Source: Pseudomonadota bacterium
GTDB taxonomy: Bacteria; Pseudomonadota; Gammaproteobacteria; Pseudomonadales; Halieaceae
Assembly (NCBI GenBank): GCA_030591305.1
Contig: JAUVBI010000024.1
Span: 1-19,984 of the forward strand
DNA: 19,984 nucleotides
Reading direction: 5' to 3'
Shown here: positions 1 to 7,860 of the stretch, one piece after another
How positions within the stretch are numbered: position 1 is the first letter of the stretch
Layout: each line of letters begins with the position of its first letter
Notes under the pieces: model-generated
The model's input: only the letters and a program-made list of their open reading frames with translations
Database searches by the model: none
What the model was told of the DNA's origin: nothing
Position numbers and translations under genes: made by a program

Positions 1-173
1 TAGGATGATTCGCGGTCGTAGGACTGCTGAACCACGTAGGTTGTGGCCAGAACGGGCAGGGGCTGGGCTACAGATTCATCGAGGGACAGTGCGACGCGGG
101 CATGTAGTGCGGCGGTCAGCCCTGAAGTCAGTGCTATGGCGCCCAAAATGGCGAGTAGGGTGGTTCGGCTCAT
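1..173 (-). CDS. RND efflux periplasmic adaptor subunit (N-terminus only)
   Basis: Reading leftward from an ATG at 173-171, 57 codons stay open to the window edge, so only the N-terminus is here. The peptide begins MSRTTLLAILGAIALTSG, a hydrophobic segment fitting a signal peptide or membrane anchor. It continues with a stretch of the type VAQPLPVLATTYVVQQSYDR, which resembles the first beta strand of HlyD/AcrA-type adaptors just after the anchor. Adaptors of this family link an inner-membrane RND pump to an outer-membrane channel. A promoter and a three-part inverted repeat lie immediately upstream, suggesting repressor control (TetR-type repressors often do this for efflux genes). No strong Shine-Dalgarno is visible before the ATG. 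The family call rests on about 35 mature residues and is tentative. Confidence 0.6.
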   Translation of the reverse strand, partial: MSRTTLLAILGAIALTSGLTAALHARVALSLDESVAQPLPVLATTYVVQQSYDRESS

Positions 174-202
174 AAAATAGTGTCTGTGTATGTAATAGGG
201 GT

Positions 203-229
203 TAACATGAATGTTACGCATATTAACAT
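203..229. promoter_or_regulatory. Three-half-site operator, TAACAT/ATGTTA
   Basis: The sequence holds TAACAT (203-208), a 2-base gap, ATGTTA (211-216), a 7-base gap and TAACAT (224-229). The first two halves form a perfect 14-bp dyad. The second and third form another dyad with a wider spacer. The two TAACAT copies are 21 bp apart, that is two helical turns, so they face the same side of DNA. The array covers the -10 box and spacer of the promoter for the leftward adaptor gene, which is where a repressor would act. The regulator gene is not in the window. Confidence 0.5.
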
Positions 230-238
230 ATAGGTCAA
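211..238 (-). promoter_or_regulatory. Predicted sigma-70 promoter of the efflux adaptor gene
   Basis: On the minus strand TTGACC (238-233) is followed by a 16-base spacer and TAACAT (216-211). This matches five of six -35 and four of six -10 consensus positions. Transcription would start near 203 and give a leader of about 30 nt before the ATG at 173. The -10 box coincides with the central half-site of the inverted-repeat array. Confidence 0.45.
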
Positions 239-329
239 GTTCAATTTAGTATTTCTACTTGCAGCAAGCGTTGCTTTGGGCCAGAATACGCGCCCTCTGC
301 ACAACGCTTATTGTCTGTGCGGAGTCTGT

Positions 330-443
330 GGTGACCCAGGCGGTCCCCTCGCAACGATAGGTAGTGAAGCCCGCCAGGCCCGGAAGGGAGCAACGGTAGT
401 TACTGATACGTGTGCCGGGGTGTGGCTGTTTTGGGTCACCTCC
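330..443 (+). ncRNA. ffs: 4.5S RNA (bacterial SRP RNA)
   Basis: This is the RNA of the signal recognition particle. It binds Ffh and directs nascent membrane proteins to FtsY at the inner membrane. The hallmark apical domain is present: a GGAA tetraloop at 382-385 within AGGCCCGGAAGGGAGCA, followed by the conserved asymmetric-loop strand TGTGCCGGGGTGTGGCTG (411-428). The ends pair as GGTGACCCA (330-338) with TGGGTCACC (432-440). Aligned by eye with the E. coli RNA, the segment before CGCAACG and the tail after GGCTG have the same lengths, giving about 114 nt. The ends are therefore estimates to within a few bases. It sits directly before dnaX, as in Pseudomonas. I see no convincing promoter or intrinsic terminator; TATTGT (309-314) is a possible -10 without a clear -35. 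Confidence 0.93.
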
Positions 444-513
444 ACTCGCCTTCAAGCCCAAAATGCCATAGACTTCCCGTCTCTGTTTTTAAATGTTGTA
501 AGGCACACCCAGC

Positions 514-2265
514 ATGTCCTATCAGGTTCTGGCGCGTAAATGGCGACCGAAGATATTTCGAGAAATGGTCGGCCAGGAGCACGTCTTGCGCGCCCTGATC
601 AATGCCCTGGACCACGATCGCCTGCATCATGCCTATTTGTTTACCGGTACCCGGGGGGTGGGCAAAACCACCATCGCCAGAATTCTGGCCAAATGCCTTA
701 ACTGCGAGTCCGGCGTCAGCTCTGAGCCCTGCGGGCAGTGCAGTTCCTGTGTCGAAATTGCCGAGGGTCGCAGTCTGGACCTGATTGAAGTCGATGCGGC
801 CTCCAGAACCAAGGTGGAGGACACGCGGGAGTTGCTGGACAATGTGCAATACGCGCCTACCCATTCGCGCTTTAAGGTCTATCTAATAGACGAAGTGCAT
901 ATGCTGTCCAGCCACAGTTTCAATGCGCTATTGAAAACGCTGGAAGAACCCCCGTCGCATGTAAAGTTCCTGTTTGCAACCACCGACCCTCAGAAGTTGC
1001 CAGCTACTATATTGTCCCGTTGCCTGCAGTTTAATCTCAAAAATATGCCACCCCAGCAAATCGTTGGGCACCTGCAACATGTACTTGAACAGGAGATGGT
1101 GGCCTTCGAAGAGCCGGCTCTGTGGCTCTTGGGCAGGGCGGCCGATGGCAGTATGCGCGATGCACTCAGCCTTACCGACCAGGCCGTTGCCTTTGGTTCC
1201 GGAAAAATAGGTGAAGGTGATGTGCGCGCCATGCTGGGCAGTATCGATTTGAGTTACGTCTATCAAATACTGGAGGCCATTGCCGGGGGTGACCCCAGCG
1301 CAGTGTTGGCCGTTGTTCAGAGTATGTCCGAACACGCCCCCGACTTTGAAGGGAGCCTGGTGGAGCTTATCTCCATGATTCATCGTATTGCGGTGGCCCA
1401 GGTTGTTCCCGATGCCATCGATAACAGCTGGGGAGATGCGCAGCGCATCGGTAAAATTGCCAGCTCTATCAGTGCTGAGGATGCACAGCTGTATTATCAG
1501 GTGGCTATCAATGGTAAACGCGATATGGCTTTCGCGGCAGATCCGCGCGGTGGCTTTGAAATGATTCTGCTAAGAATGATCGCATTCCGGCCTGTGGCGG
1601 TGCTCGATGAGAGCCTGAGCGCTGCGGATGTCCAAGTAGTACAGACAACACAGAGTGCAGATGTCGCGGTGGAGGTCGACTCCGGGGTAAAAAAGCCACG
1701 TGAGGCGCCCCTGGCCAAGCTGCCAGCGTCGGCGCTTCCGGTCTCGGAGCCTGAGCCCCCAAAGCTTCCCGCCCTCGAAACGGTTACCCCTGAAACTGTG
1801 CCGGTGCGGGCAAAGCCCCAGGAGACCGCTATTGAAAAGGGGCAGGGCAGCACATTTCAGCTGGAGAGTTTGAGTCCGCAGAGCTGGCCTTCACTACTGG
1901 AGCAATTGGGCCTGCACGGTATTATCTACAATATTGCATCCCACTGTGAGCTGCGCAGCTGTGCAGGTCAGGCACTGGAGTTCATACTGGATGAAAACAA
2001 CGCCTCATTGTTTAATGATAAACACAGGGCGCGAATTTCCCTGGTGCTGGAGAACTACTTCGGCACGAAGCTGTCAGTAACGGTAGAGTGTGGCGAGCCC
2101 CTGGCAGAGACGCCTGCCATGCAAAAAAATCGCCTGACGGCAGAGCGGCAGGGCGAGGCGGTTAACGCCATCGAGAATGATCCACAGCTGCAACAGTTGA
2201 TAGAGCGTTTTGACGGTGAACTGGTTCGCTCATCCATTGCCCCGATTGATCCCGGCAACGTTTAA
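514..2265 (+). CDS. dnaX: DNA polymerase III subunits tau and gamma (clamp loader ATPase)
   Basis: This AAA+ subunit of the clamp loader loads the beta clamp onto primed DNA; tau also ties polymerase cores and DnaB helicase together. The 583-residue protein starts [12 protein letters not shown], the family's usual start. It has Walker A GTRGVGKT (45-52), the zinc module cysteines C64, C73, C76 and C79, Walker B DEVH (126-129), a sensor-1 segment ATTDPQKLP and an SRC arginine-finger motif. A proline-rich linker (about 390-450) leads into the tau-specific C-terminal domain. The length is somewhat below E. coli tau (643). A full programmed frameshift signal at codons 393-394 predicts a 396-residue gamma form. 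The gene begins 70 nt after ffs and ends 22 nt before ybaB, heading a long co-directional run. Confidence 0.97.
   Translation: MSYQVLARKWRPKIFREMVGQEHVLRALINALDHDRLHHAYLFTGTRGVGKTTIARILAKCLNCESGVSSEPCGQCSSCVEIAEGRSLDLIEVDAASRTKVEDTRELLDNVQYAPTHSRFKVYLIDEVHMLSSHSFNALLKTLEEPPSHVKFLFATTDPQKLPATILSRCLQFNLKNMPPQQIVGHLQHVLEQEMVAFEEPALWLLGRAADGSMRDALSLTDQAVAFGSGKIGEGDVRAMLGSIDLSYVYQILEAIAGGDPSAVLAVVQSMSEHAPDFEGSLVELISMIHRIAVAQVVPDAIDNSWGDAQRIGKIASSISAEDAQLYYQVAINGKRDMAFAADPRGGFEMILLRMIAFRPVAVLDESLSAADVQVVQTTQSADVAVEVDSGVKKPREAPLAKLPASALPVSEPEPPKLPALETVTPETVPVRAKPQETAIEKGQGSTFQLESLSPQSWPSLLEQLGLHGIIYNIASHCELRSCAGQALEFILDENNASLFNDKHRARISLVLENYFGTKLSVTVECGEPLAETPAMQKNRLTAERQGEAVNAIENDPQLQQLIERFDGELVRSSIAPIDPGNV
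1671..1737 (+). promoter_or_regulatory. Programmed -1 ribosomal frameshift signal in dnaX
   Basis: Three elements occur in order. A Shine-Dalgarno-like GGAGGT (1671-1676) lies 12 nt upstream of the slippery heptamer A AAA AAG (1689-1695), which is in the correct phase (GTA AAA AAG in the tau frame). After a 7-nt spacer comes a two-tier hairpin: outer stem 1703-1709 with 1731-1737 (7 pairs, one G-U), inner stem CTGGC (1711-1715) with GCCAG (1722-1726). After slipping, translation reads GCC ACG TGA and stops at 1701-1703, adding Ala-Thr. This is the same heptamer and architecture known for E. coli dnaX, where it yields gamma. Confidence 0.88.
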
Positions 2266-2287
2266 ACCACAGGACATAGAGAGAAAG

Positions 2288-2611
2288 ATGAAAGGAAGTA
2301 TCACAGACCTGATGCAACAGGCGCAAAAAATGCAGGCAGATATGCAAAAAGCGCAGGAAGAATTGGCTGCTGCGGAAGTTCAGGGTGAATCTGGCGCGGG
2401 CCTTGTTTGCGTCACCATGACAGGCCGCCACGATGTCAAGCGTGTTTCCATCGATGATTCGGTATTTACAGAGGACAAGGAAGTGCTTGAAGATCTGCTC
2501 GCCGCTGCGGTTAACGATGCGGTGCGCAAAGTAGAAGCACACAACCGCGACGCCATGTCCGGATTAACCGCAGGCCTCAACCTTCCCGCCGGATTTAAGA
2601 TGCCCTTTTAA
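2288..2611 (+). CDS. ybaB: YbaB/EbfC family nucleoid-associated protein
   Basis: This is a small dimeric DNA-binding protein of the nucleoid, encoded between dnaX and recR in most bacteria; it binds DNA as a tweezer-like dimer and may influence recombination or expression. The 107-residue product begins [21 protein letters not shown] long charged N-terminal helix (about 5-35) precedes a beta sheet containing [17 protein letters not shown], and the C-terminus [12 protein letters not shown] matches the family. I chose the ATG at 2288 over an in-frame upstream ATG inside dnaX (2210) because the family starts here and GAGAGA precedes it. The next gene, recR, starts 16 nt after the stop. Confidence 0.95.
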   Translation: MKGSITDLMQQAQKMQADMQKAQEELAAAEVQGESGAGLVCVTMTGRHDVKRVSIDDSVFTEDKEVLEDLLAAAVNDAVRKVEAHNRDAMSGLTAGLNLPAGFKMPF

Positions 2612-2627
2612 CAGGCAGACAGCGATA

Positions 2628-3230
2628 ATGAATTTTAGTCCCGCCATAGAAGAACTCATAGAAGCCCTGCGCTGCCTGCCCGGGGTGGGCCCCAAGTCTG
2701 CGCAACGAATGACTTTGCACCTGTTGGAGCGCGACAGAGAGGGTGCGCAAAGCCTCGCCGCGGCCCTGTCTCAGGCGGTAAACAAGGTAGATCATTGTCA
2801 GCGCTGCCGAAACCTCACCGAGTTGGAGGTCTGCGAAATTTGTATTGACCCCCGGCGCAACGCCAGCATCATCTGCGTGGTGGAGACCCCCGGCGATGTA
2901 CTCGCAGTTGAGATGAGTGGTAGTTACAAGGGTATTTATTACGTGCTCATGGGGCATTTGTCGCCTATCGACGGCATCGGCCCCGAGGAACTTGGCCTCA
3001 ACCTGCTTCACCAACGGGTTGTCGACGAGGGTATCTCGGAGGTTATTCTGGCCACCAATCCGACGGTAGAGGGTGAGGCCACAGCCTATTATCTTATCGA
3101 CCTGATGCAGGAGGCGGACGTCCAGGTATCCCGTATTGCACACGGTGTGCCTCTGGGGGGCGAGCTAGAGTACGTGGATGGCTCTACGCTGGCCCATGCT
3201 TTTTCGGGTCGCAGGCAGGTGGAACTATGA
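2628..3230 (+). CDS. recR: Recombination mediator protein RecR
   Basis: RecR works with RecO (and RecF) to load RecA onto SSB-coated single-stranded DNA during gap repair. The 200-residue length is typical. An N-terminal helix-hairpin-helix contains [13 protein letters not shown] (16-28). A zinc finger is formed by C57, C60, C69 and C72. The Toprim domain (about 80-175) includes the conserved ETPGD and [14 protein letters not shown] segments, and the C-terminal stretch ends [20 protein letters not shown], as in the family. The stop codon overlaps the rnd start (ATGA), so translation is probably coupled. Placement after ybaB supports the assignment. Confidence 0.97.
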   Translation: MNFSPAIEELIEALRCLPGVGPKSAQRMTLHLLERDREGAQSLAAALSQAVNKVDHCQRCRNLTELEVCEICIDPRRNASIICVVETPGDVLAVEMSGSYKGIYYVLMGHLSPIDGIGPEELGLNLLHQRVVDEGISEVILATNPTVEGEATAYYLIDLMQEADVQVSRIAHGVPLGGELEYVDGSTLAHAFSGRRQVEL

Positions 3231-4339
3231 AGAACTGGCAATTGATTGAATCGGATGATGCCCTGGCAGATGTTTTGGAGGAGGCCAACAAAGCCGATGC
3301 CGTTGCCATTGATACAGAGTTTATGCGCCGAAATACGTTTTATCCGCAGATTGCTCTATTGCAATTGTGTTTTTCCGATACGGCGTGGTTAATAGATCCG
3401 CTGACCATTAATGAGCTGGGCCCGCTGGTCGATTTTATTATCAATCCACGTGTGGTGAAAATTCTGCACTCCGCCAGTGAAGACCTGGAAGTGTTTCAAC
3501 AGTGGTTGGGCGTGTTACCCGAGCCCATGTTTGATACCCAGCGCGCAGCGGCTTTGTTGGGTCGCGGCTTCGGCATGGGCTATCGCAATCTGGTGAATGA
3601 ACTGTGCGGTGTTGAGCTGGACAAAGGTGATCAGCGTTCAGATTGGTTACAGCGTCCCCTGAGCCAGTCCCAGCGTGATTACGCCGCCCAGGATGTTACC
3701 TATCTACTGGCGTTGTGGCCTGTGCTGAGAGATGACGCCGAGGCTCAAGGCAAAACCGAGTGGGTGTTCAGCGATGCCCGGGACGCGGGGAATACCCTGG
3801 CCAGCACATCGGGTGAGTACTACCGAAAAATCAAATCAGCCTGGAAACTGGATACCCGGCAACTGGCGGTTCTCATCGGTGTGTGTGATTGGCGGGAATA
3901 CACGGCGCGCAAAAGAGACAAGCCACGCAGCTGGATTATCGATGATAAGGCCTGTTTTGAGCTGGCTCAGCAAGTACCGCAAAGCTGGGCTGAAATAAAA
4001 GAGCTTTTGCCGCCACCAGCCACCAGGCGTTATGGCGAGGAGCTACTTGCCCTGTTGGCGGAATCCGCTGTGCTACCGGAAAGCGCTTTGCCACCGCGCC
4101 TGGCGCCACCACTGGATGCAGGCCAGCGCGGCCAGCTCAAAAAAATCAAACAGGCGGCCAGGGCTATCGCAGAGTCTCTGGGCGTGGCCCCGGAAGCGCT
4201 GCTGCCCAGCAAAGACTACGAGGCCCTGGTGCGTGAGGCAGAAGGTGAAGCCATCCGTGTTCCAGCGCAGTGGACGGGCTGGCGCTGTGACCGAGTTGTA
4301 TCGCCCCTGCGAAAACTACTCCGCGACACTTCGTCATGA
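3227..4339 (+). CDS. rnd: Ribonuclease D
   Basis: RNase D is a 3'-5' exoribonuclease that trims tRNA precursors and other stable RNAs. The protein has 370 residues, the usual size. The DEDDy exonuclease domain (about 5-170) shows D29 and E31 in [15 protein letters not shown]86 in [10 protein letters not shown], and Y152 plus D156 in [11 protein letters not shown], so all catalytic positions are present. A first HRDC domain follows at about 205-285, beginning near [18 protein letters not shown], and a second helical repeat fills the C-terminus. Start and stop both overlap neighbours by four bases (with recR and ycgL), implying a single operon. Confidence 0.95.
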   Translation: MKNWQLIESDDALADVLEEANKADAVAIDTEFMRRNTFYPQIALLQLCFSDTAWLIDPLTINELGPLVDFIINPRVVKILHSASEDLEVFQQWLGVLPEPMFDTQRAAALLGRGFGMGYRNLVNELCGVELDKGDQRSDWLQRPLSQSQRDYAAQDVTYLLALWPVLRDDAEAQGKTEWVFSDARDAGNTLASTSGEYYRKIKSAWKLDTRQLAVLIGVCDWREYTARKRDKPRSWIIDDKACFELAQQVPQSWAEIKELLPPPATRRYGEELLALLAESAVLPESALPPRLAPPLDAGQRGQLKKIKQAARAIAESLGVAPEALLPSKDYEALVREAEGEAIRVPAQWTGWRCDRVVSPLRKLLRDTSS

Positions 4340-4614
4340 AAATACTGTGTCAGATATACAAAAGTGAAAAAAACACAGAGATGTACCTCTATGTTGAAAA
4401 AGCACGGGGGTTGGAAGATGTACCTCCGGCTTTAATGAAGCGTTTTGGCGAGCCCGCTGTGCTGATGACCTTGCTATTACAGTCCGACAAAAAGTTGGCA
4501 AGGGCGGATGTGGCCGAAGTAATGCGTGAAATCACTGACCAGGGATTTTATCTGCAGATGCCTCCCACCGCGGCAGAGCTCTATCGGCGGGAGGGCAGTG
4601 GCGACAATGGTTGA
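4336..4614 (+). CDS. ycgL: YcgL domain-containing protein
   Basis: This 92-residue protein belongs to the YcgL family, small proteins of unknown biochemical function restricted largely to gammaproteobacteria. Recognisable features are the start [20 protein letters not shown], the segment VPPALMKRFGEP, the residues VMTLLL-type core, and the C-terminal GFYLQMPP motif. Its ATG overlaps the rnd stop codon by four bases, and it runs 8 bases into ycgN, so it is translated within the same operon. Co-location with rnd and ycgN recurs in Pseudomonas-like genomes and suggests, without proving, a shared role in RNA metabolism. Confidence 0.92.
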   Translation: MKILCQIYKSEKNTEMYLYVEKARGLEDVPPALMKRFGEPAVLMTLLLQSDKKLARADVAEVMREITDQGFYLQMPPTAAELYRREGSGDNG

Positions 4615-5044
4615 GTGGTGGAATAGCAAGCCACTGGCAGAACTGCGCCCCGAGGAGTGGGAGTCTCTGTGCGATGGCTGTGCAAAATGTTGCCTGCATA
4701 AACTGGAGGACGAAGACAGTGCAGAGGTCTTCTATACCAAGGTGCGATGCCGCTACCTGGACGAAGAAGTCTGTCGCTGTAGCGACTATGCCAATCGCTC
4801 TGTGCTGGTTCCAAACTGTATTCAGCTGGAGCGCAGTAATGTGCACGCCCTGGATTGGTTGCCCCGCAGTTGTGCCTATCGCCTGCGCGCCCACAATCAG
4901 CCGCTGCCTGAGTGGCATCCGTTGGTCAGCGGAAACAAAATGTCAGTGCACGAGGCGGGCATCTCCATTCGTGGCCGCGCCATATCAGATGAATACGTAC
5001 ACCCCGATGGTTACGATGAGCATATTATCAGCTGGGTGGAATAG
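4607..5044 (+). CDS. ycgN: YcgN family cysteine cluster protein (UPF0260)
   Basis: The product has 145 residues and starts MVEWWNSKPLAEL; the WW-N/xKPL opening is typical of this family, which is why I take the ATG at 4607 rather than an upstream in-frame start at 4526. Cysteines C22, C25, C28 and C29 form CDGCAKCC, and further cysteines occur in VRCRYLDEEVCRC and RSCAYRL. YkgJ-like proteins with this pattern are thought to bind zinc or an iron-sulphur cluster, but the function is unknown. The segment WHPLVSGN followed by a VHEAGISI motif also fits UPF0260. It overlaps ycgL by 8 bases and is followed 10 nt later by a small membrane protein gene. Confidence 0.93.
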   Translation: MVEWWNSKPLAELRPEEWESLCDGCAKCCLHKLEDEDSAEVFYTKVRCRYLDEEVCRCSDYANRSVLVPNCIQLERSNVHALDWLPRSCAYRLRAHNQPLPEWHPLVSGNKMSVHEAGISIRGRAISDEYVHPDGYDEHIISWVE

Positions 5045-5054
5045 GAGAACGACT

Positions 5055-5396
5055 GTGTTGAGTGAAAGTTCCTACCTGGCCGCAATCTACACCTATATAG
5101 GTGCCGCCAGCGCATTGTTGATAGTTCTTGCCTGGATACTCAACCGGCATTGGCGCGGTGGCTGGGTGGTGCTGACGGTGCTGCTGTGTGCCGCCCTATT
5201 GCTGACGCCTGCGTACCCGGATGTCCAGGTGACTACCATGGCCCCGGCCCTGATAGTCGCGGTTTTCGAGGGGCTTATTAACGGGCCGGAAGCGGCGCAA
5301 CACGCGATTAAACCGCTTGGATATATGATTGGCCTGGCGCTGTTGATTACCATTTTATTGAGACTGACCTTTTTCCGTAAGCGCCGGTCTAATTGA
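5055..5396 (+). CDS. Small integral membrane protein, unknown function
   Basis: I do not recognise the family. The 113-residue protein probably starts at GTG 5055, preceded by AGGAGA (5043-5048) at 6 nt. Three hydrophobic stretches look like membrane helices: about residues 9-29 (YLAAIYTYIGAASALLIVLA-like), 37-55, and 90-108. A short polar loop separates helices two and three, and the C-terminus is the basic FFRKRRSN, expected in the cytoplasm. An open frame extends upstream through ycgN, but there it is only the shadow of ycgN. It lies between ycgN and a membrane-anchored VWA protein gene with nearly no gap, so the two membrane proteins may act together. Confidence 0.8.
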   Translation: MLSESSYLAAIYTYIGAASALLIVLAWILNRHWRGGWVVLTVLLCAALLLTPAYPDVQVTTMAPALIVAVFEGLINGPEAAQHAIKPLGYMIGLALLITILLRLTFFRKRRSN

Positions 5397-5413
5397 GTAC
5401 TGAGGACTTGTTT

Positions 5414-6907
5414 ATGCGTATGTGGCGCTGTTTATTACTTGCAGTTTTCCTGTCGGGCTCAATGAGCGGATCTGTTGTTGGTGATGTGAGTGACAGCCCT
5501 GGGCTGAAGCCGGATGTGCGTCTGCTTATTGATATCTCCGGCAGTATGAAACAATCAGATCCGGAGAATTTGCGCGCACCAGCGCTCGATCTGATCGTGC
5601 GCCTGTTGCCCGAGGGCTCCCGCGCCGGGGTGTGGATATTCGGGGAAGATGTCGAATTACTGGTGGAGCACCGGGTGATAGATAGCGCCTGGAGAGCCGC
5701 AGCACAAAGAGCGGTTGCAAACATCGACAACTCCGGGTTGCGCACTAATATTCCCGACGCACTCAGGGCCGTCACCTACGACCTGGGGCGTATGGATGGC
5801 TCCTATCGAACCAGTATTGTGCTGTTGACAGACGGCAAGGTCGATGTTTCCAACTCGCCCATGGCCAATGCCAGTGCGGCAAAATCTCTGCTGGATAACA
5901 TGGCGCCGGAGCTGGGCGCAATCGGTATTCCGGTACACACCATTGCCCTGTCCGATGAGGCAGATTGGGGTTTTCTGCGCTCGCTGGCCGAGAAAACTAA
6001 TGGTATCGCCGAGAAGGCAGAGACCGCCGGAGAGTTGACAGAGATATTTTTACAATCCCTGGAAATGGTGGCGCCCACTGCCAGGGTTCCCATAGGGGAC
6101 AACGGCTTTCAAATAGATGACAGCGTGACAGAATTCACCGTGCTGGTATTCCTCGAGGACGAGGAGGCCACGCTCGCCCTGATCACACCCTCGGGTCAGC
6201 GCTATCAGGCGGGTATGGAAAATGAGGATGTGGAGTGGTTTCGCAATCGAAAGTTCGCCCTGGTGACCGTCACTGCACCCGAGCCGGGTACCTGGCAACT
6301 GCTGGCACCCGGTGGCACTACCACCCGCGTAACGGTTATCTCTGATTTGCGTCTGGAGGTGGACCCCCTGCCCAATAGTCTGCCCGGGGGGCGGCAGACT
6401 GAGCTGGGGCTGCGCCTGTTGGAACATGGACTTACGCTTACCGACCCGGAGGTTCTTGAGCTTTTTACCATCAGTGTTGAAATTACCGGACCAAATGGTG
6501 CCATGGTGCTTATTGACGTCTCTGGGGAGTACGCTGTTCCAGCCGACGGCGAGTATCGTGTGACCATTCCTGCATTTGAGTTACCCGGCCGCTATGAACT
6601 GATGGCGCAGGTACGCGGTGAAACCCTGCAGCGTGAGTTGCCCATGTATGTGGAGGTTACGGCGAGTGATGTTCAGCCCAAGATCAGTACCCGGGGAGAG
6701 CAGCTTCCCGAGGAGAGCCTGGAAAGTATCGTCATCAATGCGGGCGTGGCTTTGCTGGTCGCCATTGTCGTTCTCCTGTGGTTTTTGCGACGGCGACGCA
6801 AGCGGCGTCTGGCCCTGTGGGAGCGACGCAGCAGGGACACTGGCACTGCAGAGGATTCGCAGCTGTTGTCGGGGCTCACGGCCACGACACAAGAACGGGG
6901 TGACTGA
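5414..6907 (+). CDS. Membrane-anchored von Willebrand factor A domain protein (TIGR03503-like)
   Basis: A signal peptide (MRMWRCLLLAVFLSGSMSGS, 1-20) is followed by a VWA domain with a complete MIDAS start D40-I-S-G-S44 and, further on, LLTDGKVDVS. The remainder (about 215-430) is beta-rich and would lie in the periplasm. A single transmembrane helix at about 438-458 is followed by RRRRKRR and a short cytoplasmic tail. This architecture and the phrases around ITPSGQRY and PGTWQLLAPG resemble the TIGR03503 family of gammaproteobacterial VWA proteins of unknown role. I prefer ATG 5414 (497 residues), preceded by GAGG at 5402-5405, over an in-frame TTG at 5393. It follows the small membrane protein by 17 nt and precedes the AAA/VWA pair. 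Confidence 0.85.
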   Translation: MRMWRCLLLAVFLSGSMSGSVVGDVSDSPGLKPDVRLLIDISGSMKQSDPENLRAPALDLIVRLLPEGSRAGVWIFGEDVELLVEHRVIDSAWRAAAQRAVANIDNSGLRTNIPDALRAVTYDLGRMDGSYRTSIVLLTDGKVDVSNSPMANASAAKSLLDNMAPELGAIGIPVHTIALSDEADWGFLRSLAEKTNGIAEKAETAGELTEIFLQSLEMVAPTARVPIGDNGFQIDDSVTEFTVLVFLEDEEATLALITPSGQRYQAGMENEDVEWFRNRKFALVTVTAPEPGTWQLLAPGGTTTRVTVISDLRLEVDPLPNSLPGGRQTELGLRLLEHGLTLTDPEVLELFTISVEITGPNGAMVLIDVSGEYAVPADGEYRVTIPAFELPGRYELMAQVRGETLQRELPMYVEVTASDVQPKISTRGEQLPEESLESIVINAGVALLVAIVVLLWFLRRRRKRRLALWERRSRDTGTAEDSQLLSGLTATTQERGD

Positions 6908-7009
6908 GCGCCTGCCTTGATATGGTTGCAGTCAGTCTGTACGCTTCCGATCAGTCACGTTAATAGCACTCACATCAACAACACACACACCAACAAAAAT
7001 GGATAGAGC

Positions 7010-7855
7010 ATGAAATTTGAAGGTACTGAACGATATGTCGCCACCGACGATTTGCGCATGGCGGTTAATGCCGCGGTTACGCTGCAGCGGCCCCTGCTGA
7101 TCAAGGGTGAGCCGGGTACGGGCAAGACCATGCTGGCAGAAGAAGTCGCTAAGGGCCTGGATAAGCGCCTGATACAGTGGCATGTCAAATCGACTACCAA
7201 GGCCCAGCAGGGCCTGTACGAATACGACGCTGTTTCGCGCTTGCGCGATTCCCAGTTGGGCGATGGCAGGGTTCACGATATCGCCAATTATATTAAACCG
7301 GGTAAATTGTGGGAGGCCTTCGATGCCGATGAGCAAGTGGTTCTGCTGATCGATGAGGTCGATAAGGCAGATATCGAATTTCCCAATGACCTGCTGCAGG
7401 AACTGGACAGGATGGAGTTTTTCGTCTATGAAACGGGCGAGACGGTAAAGGCAAAGCATCGCCCTATTATCATCATTACCAGTAACAATGAGAAAGAACT
7501 GCCGGATGCTTTTTTGCGGCGCTGCTTCTTCCATTTTATCAACTTCCCCGACCGTGACACGATGCGGAAAATTATCGATGTGCATTACCCGGATATCACC
7601 CAGAGTCTGGTACAGGAGGCCATGGAAATATTTTTCGATGTGCGCACTATCCCCGGTATGAAGAAAAAGCCTTCCACATCTGAGTTAATAGACTGGCTGA
7701 AGTTGTTAATGGCAGACGATATTCCCGATGAAATTCTCAAGGATCGCGATCCCAGCAAGGCGATTCCGCCCCTGTATGGTGCGCTGATTAAAAACGAGCA
7801 GGACGTTCATCTGTTGGAGCGCCTGGCGTTTATGCATCGCAGAGAAACGCGCTAA
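7010..7855 (+). CDS. MoxR-type AAA+ ATPase
   Basis: This 281-residue cytoplasmic ATPase has Walker A GEPGTGKT (33-40), Walker B LLIDEVDKAD (D115, E116), a sensor-1 segment IIITSNNEKELPDAFLRR containing the arginine finger region, and a C-terminal lid domain. MoxR ATPases act as chaperone-like machines together with VWA proteins, often in metal-centre insertion or complex maturation. The downstream gene, five bases away, encodes exactly such a CoxE-like VWA protein, so the pair is almost certainly co-transcribed and functional together. Pseudomonas aeruginosa carries a similar pair, to my memory. The 102 nt upstream contain a C/A-rich, poorly structured leader (about 6969-7000) and no promoter I can defend. 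The client is unknown. Confidence 0.93.
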   Translation: MKFEGTERYVATDDLRMAVNAAVTLQRPLLIKGEPGTGKTMLAEEVAKGLDKRLIQWHVKSTTKAQQGLYEYDAVSRLRDSQLGDGRVHDIANYIKPGKLWEAFDADEQVVLLIDEVDKADIEFPNDLLQELDRMEFFVYETGETVKAKHRPIIIITSNNEKELPDAFLRRCFFHFINFPDRDTMRKIIDVHYPDITQSLVQEAMEIFFDVRTIPGMKKKPSTSELIDWLKLLMADDIPDEILKDRDPSKAIPPLYGALIKNEQDVHLLERLAFMHRRETR

Positions 7856-7860
7856 ATACC

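Noticed and set aside
468..491. Possible terminator between ffs and dnaX (AGAC-TTCCC-GTCT followed by Ts)
   Set aside because: The stem is only four base pairs with an uneven T-run; too weak to call.
276..539. Plus-strand ORF running through the SRP RNA into the dnaX start
   Set aside because: It translates the 4.5S RNA sequence and has no protein-like composition; the RNA explains the conservation.
436..864. Minus-strand ORFs opposite dnaX, topA and other long genes
   Set aside because: They are antisense shadows of GC-rich coding sequence with no recognisable domain or start signal.
4611..5054. Long upstream extension of the small membrane protein frame
   Set aside because: It is out of frame with ycgN, is Cys/Arg/Trp-rich in the way of shadow frames, and the GTG at 5055 has a proper ribosome-binding site.
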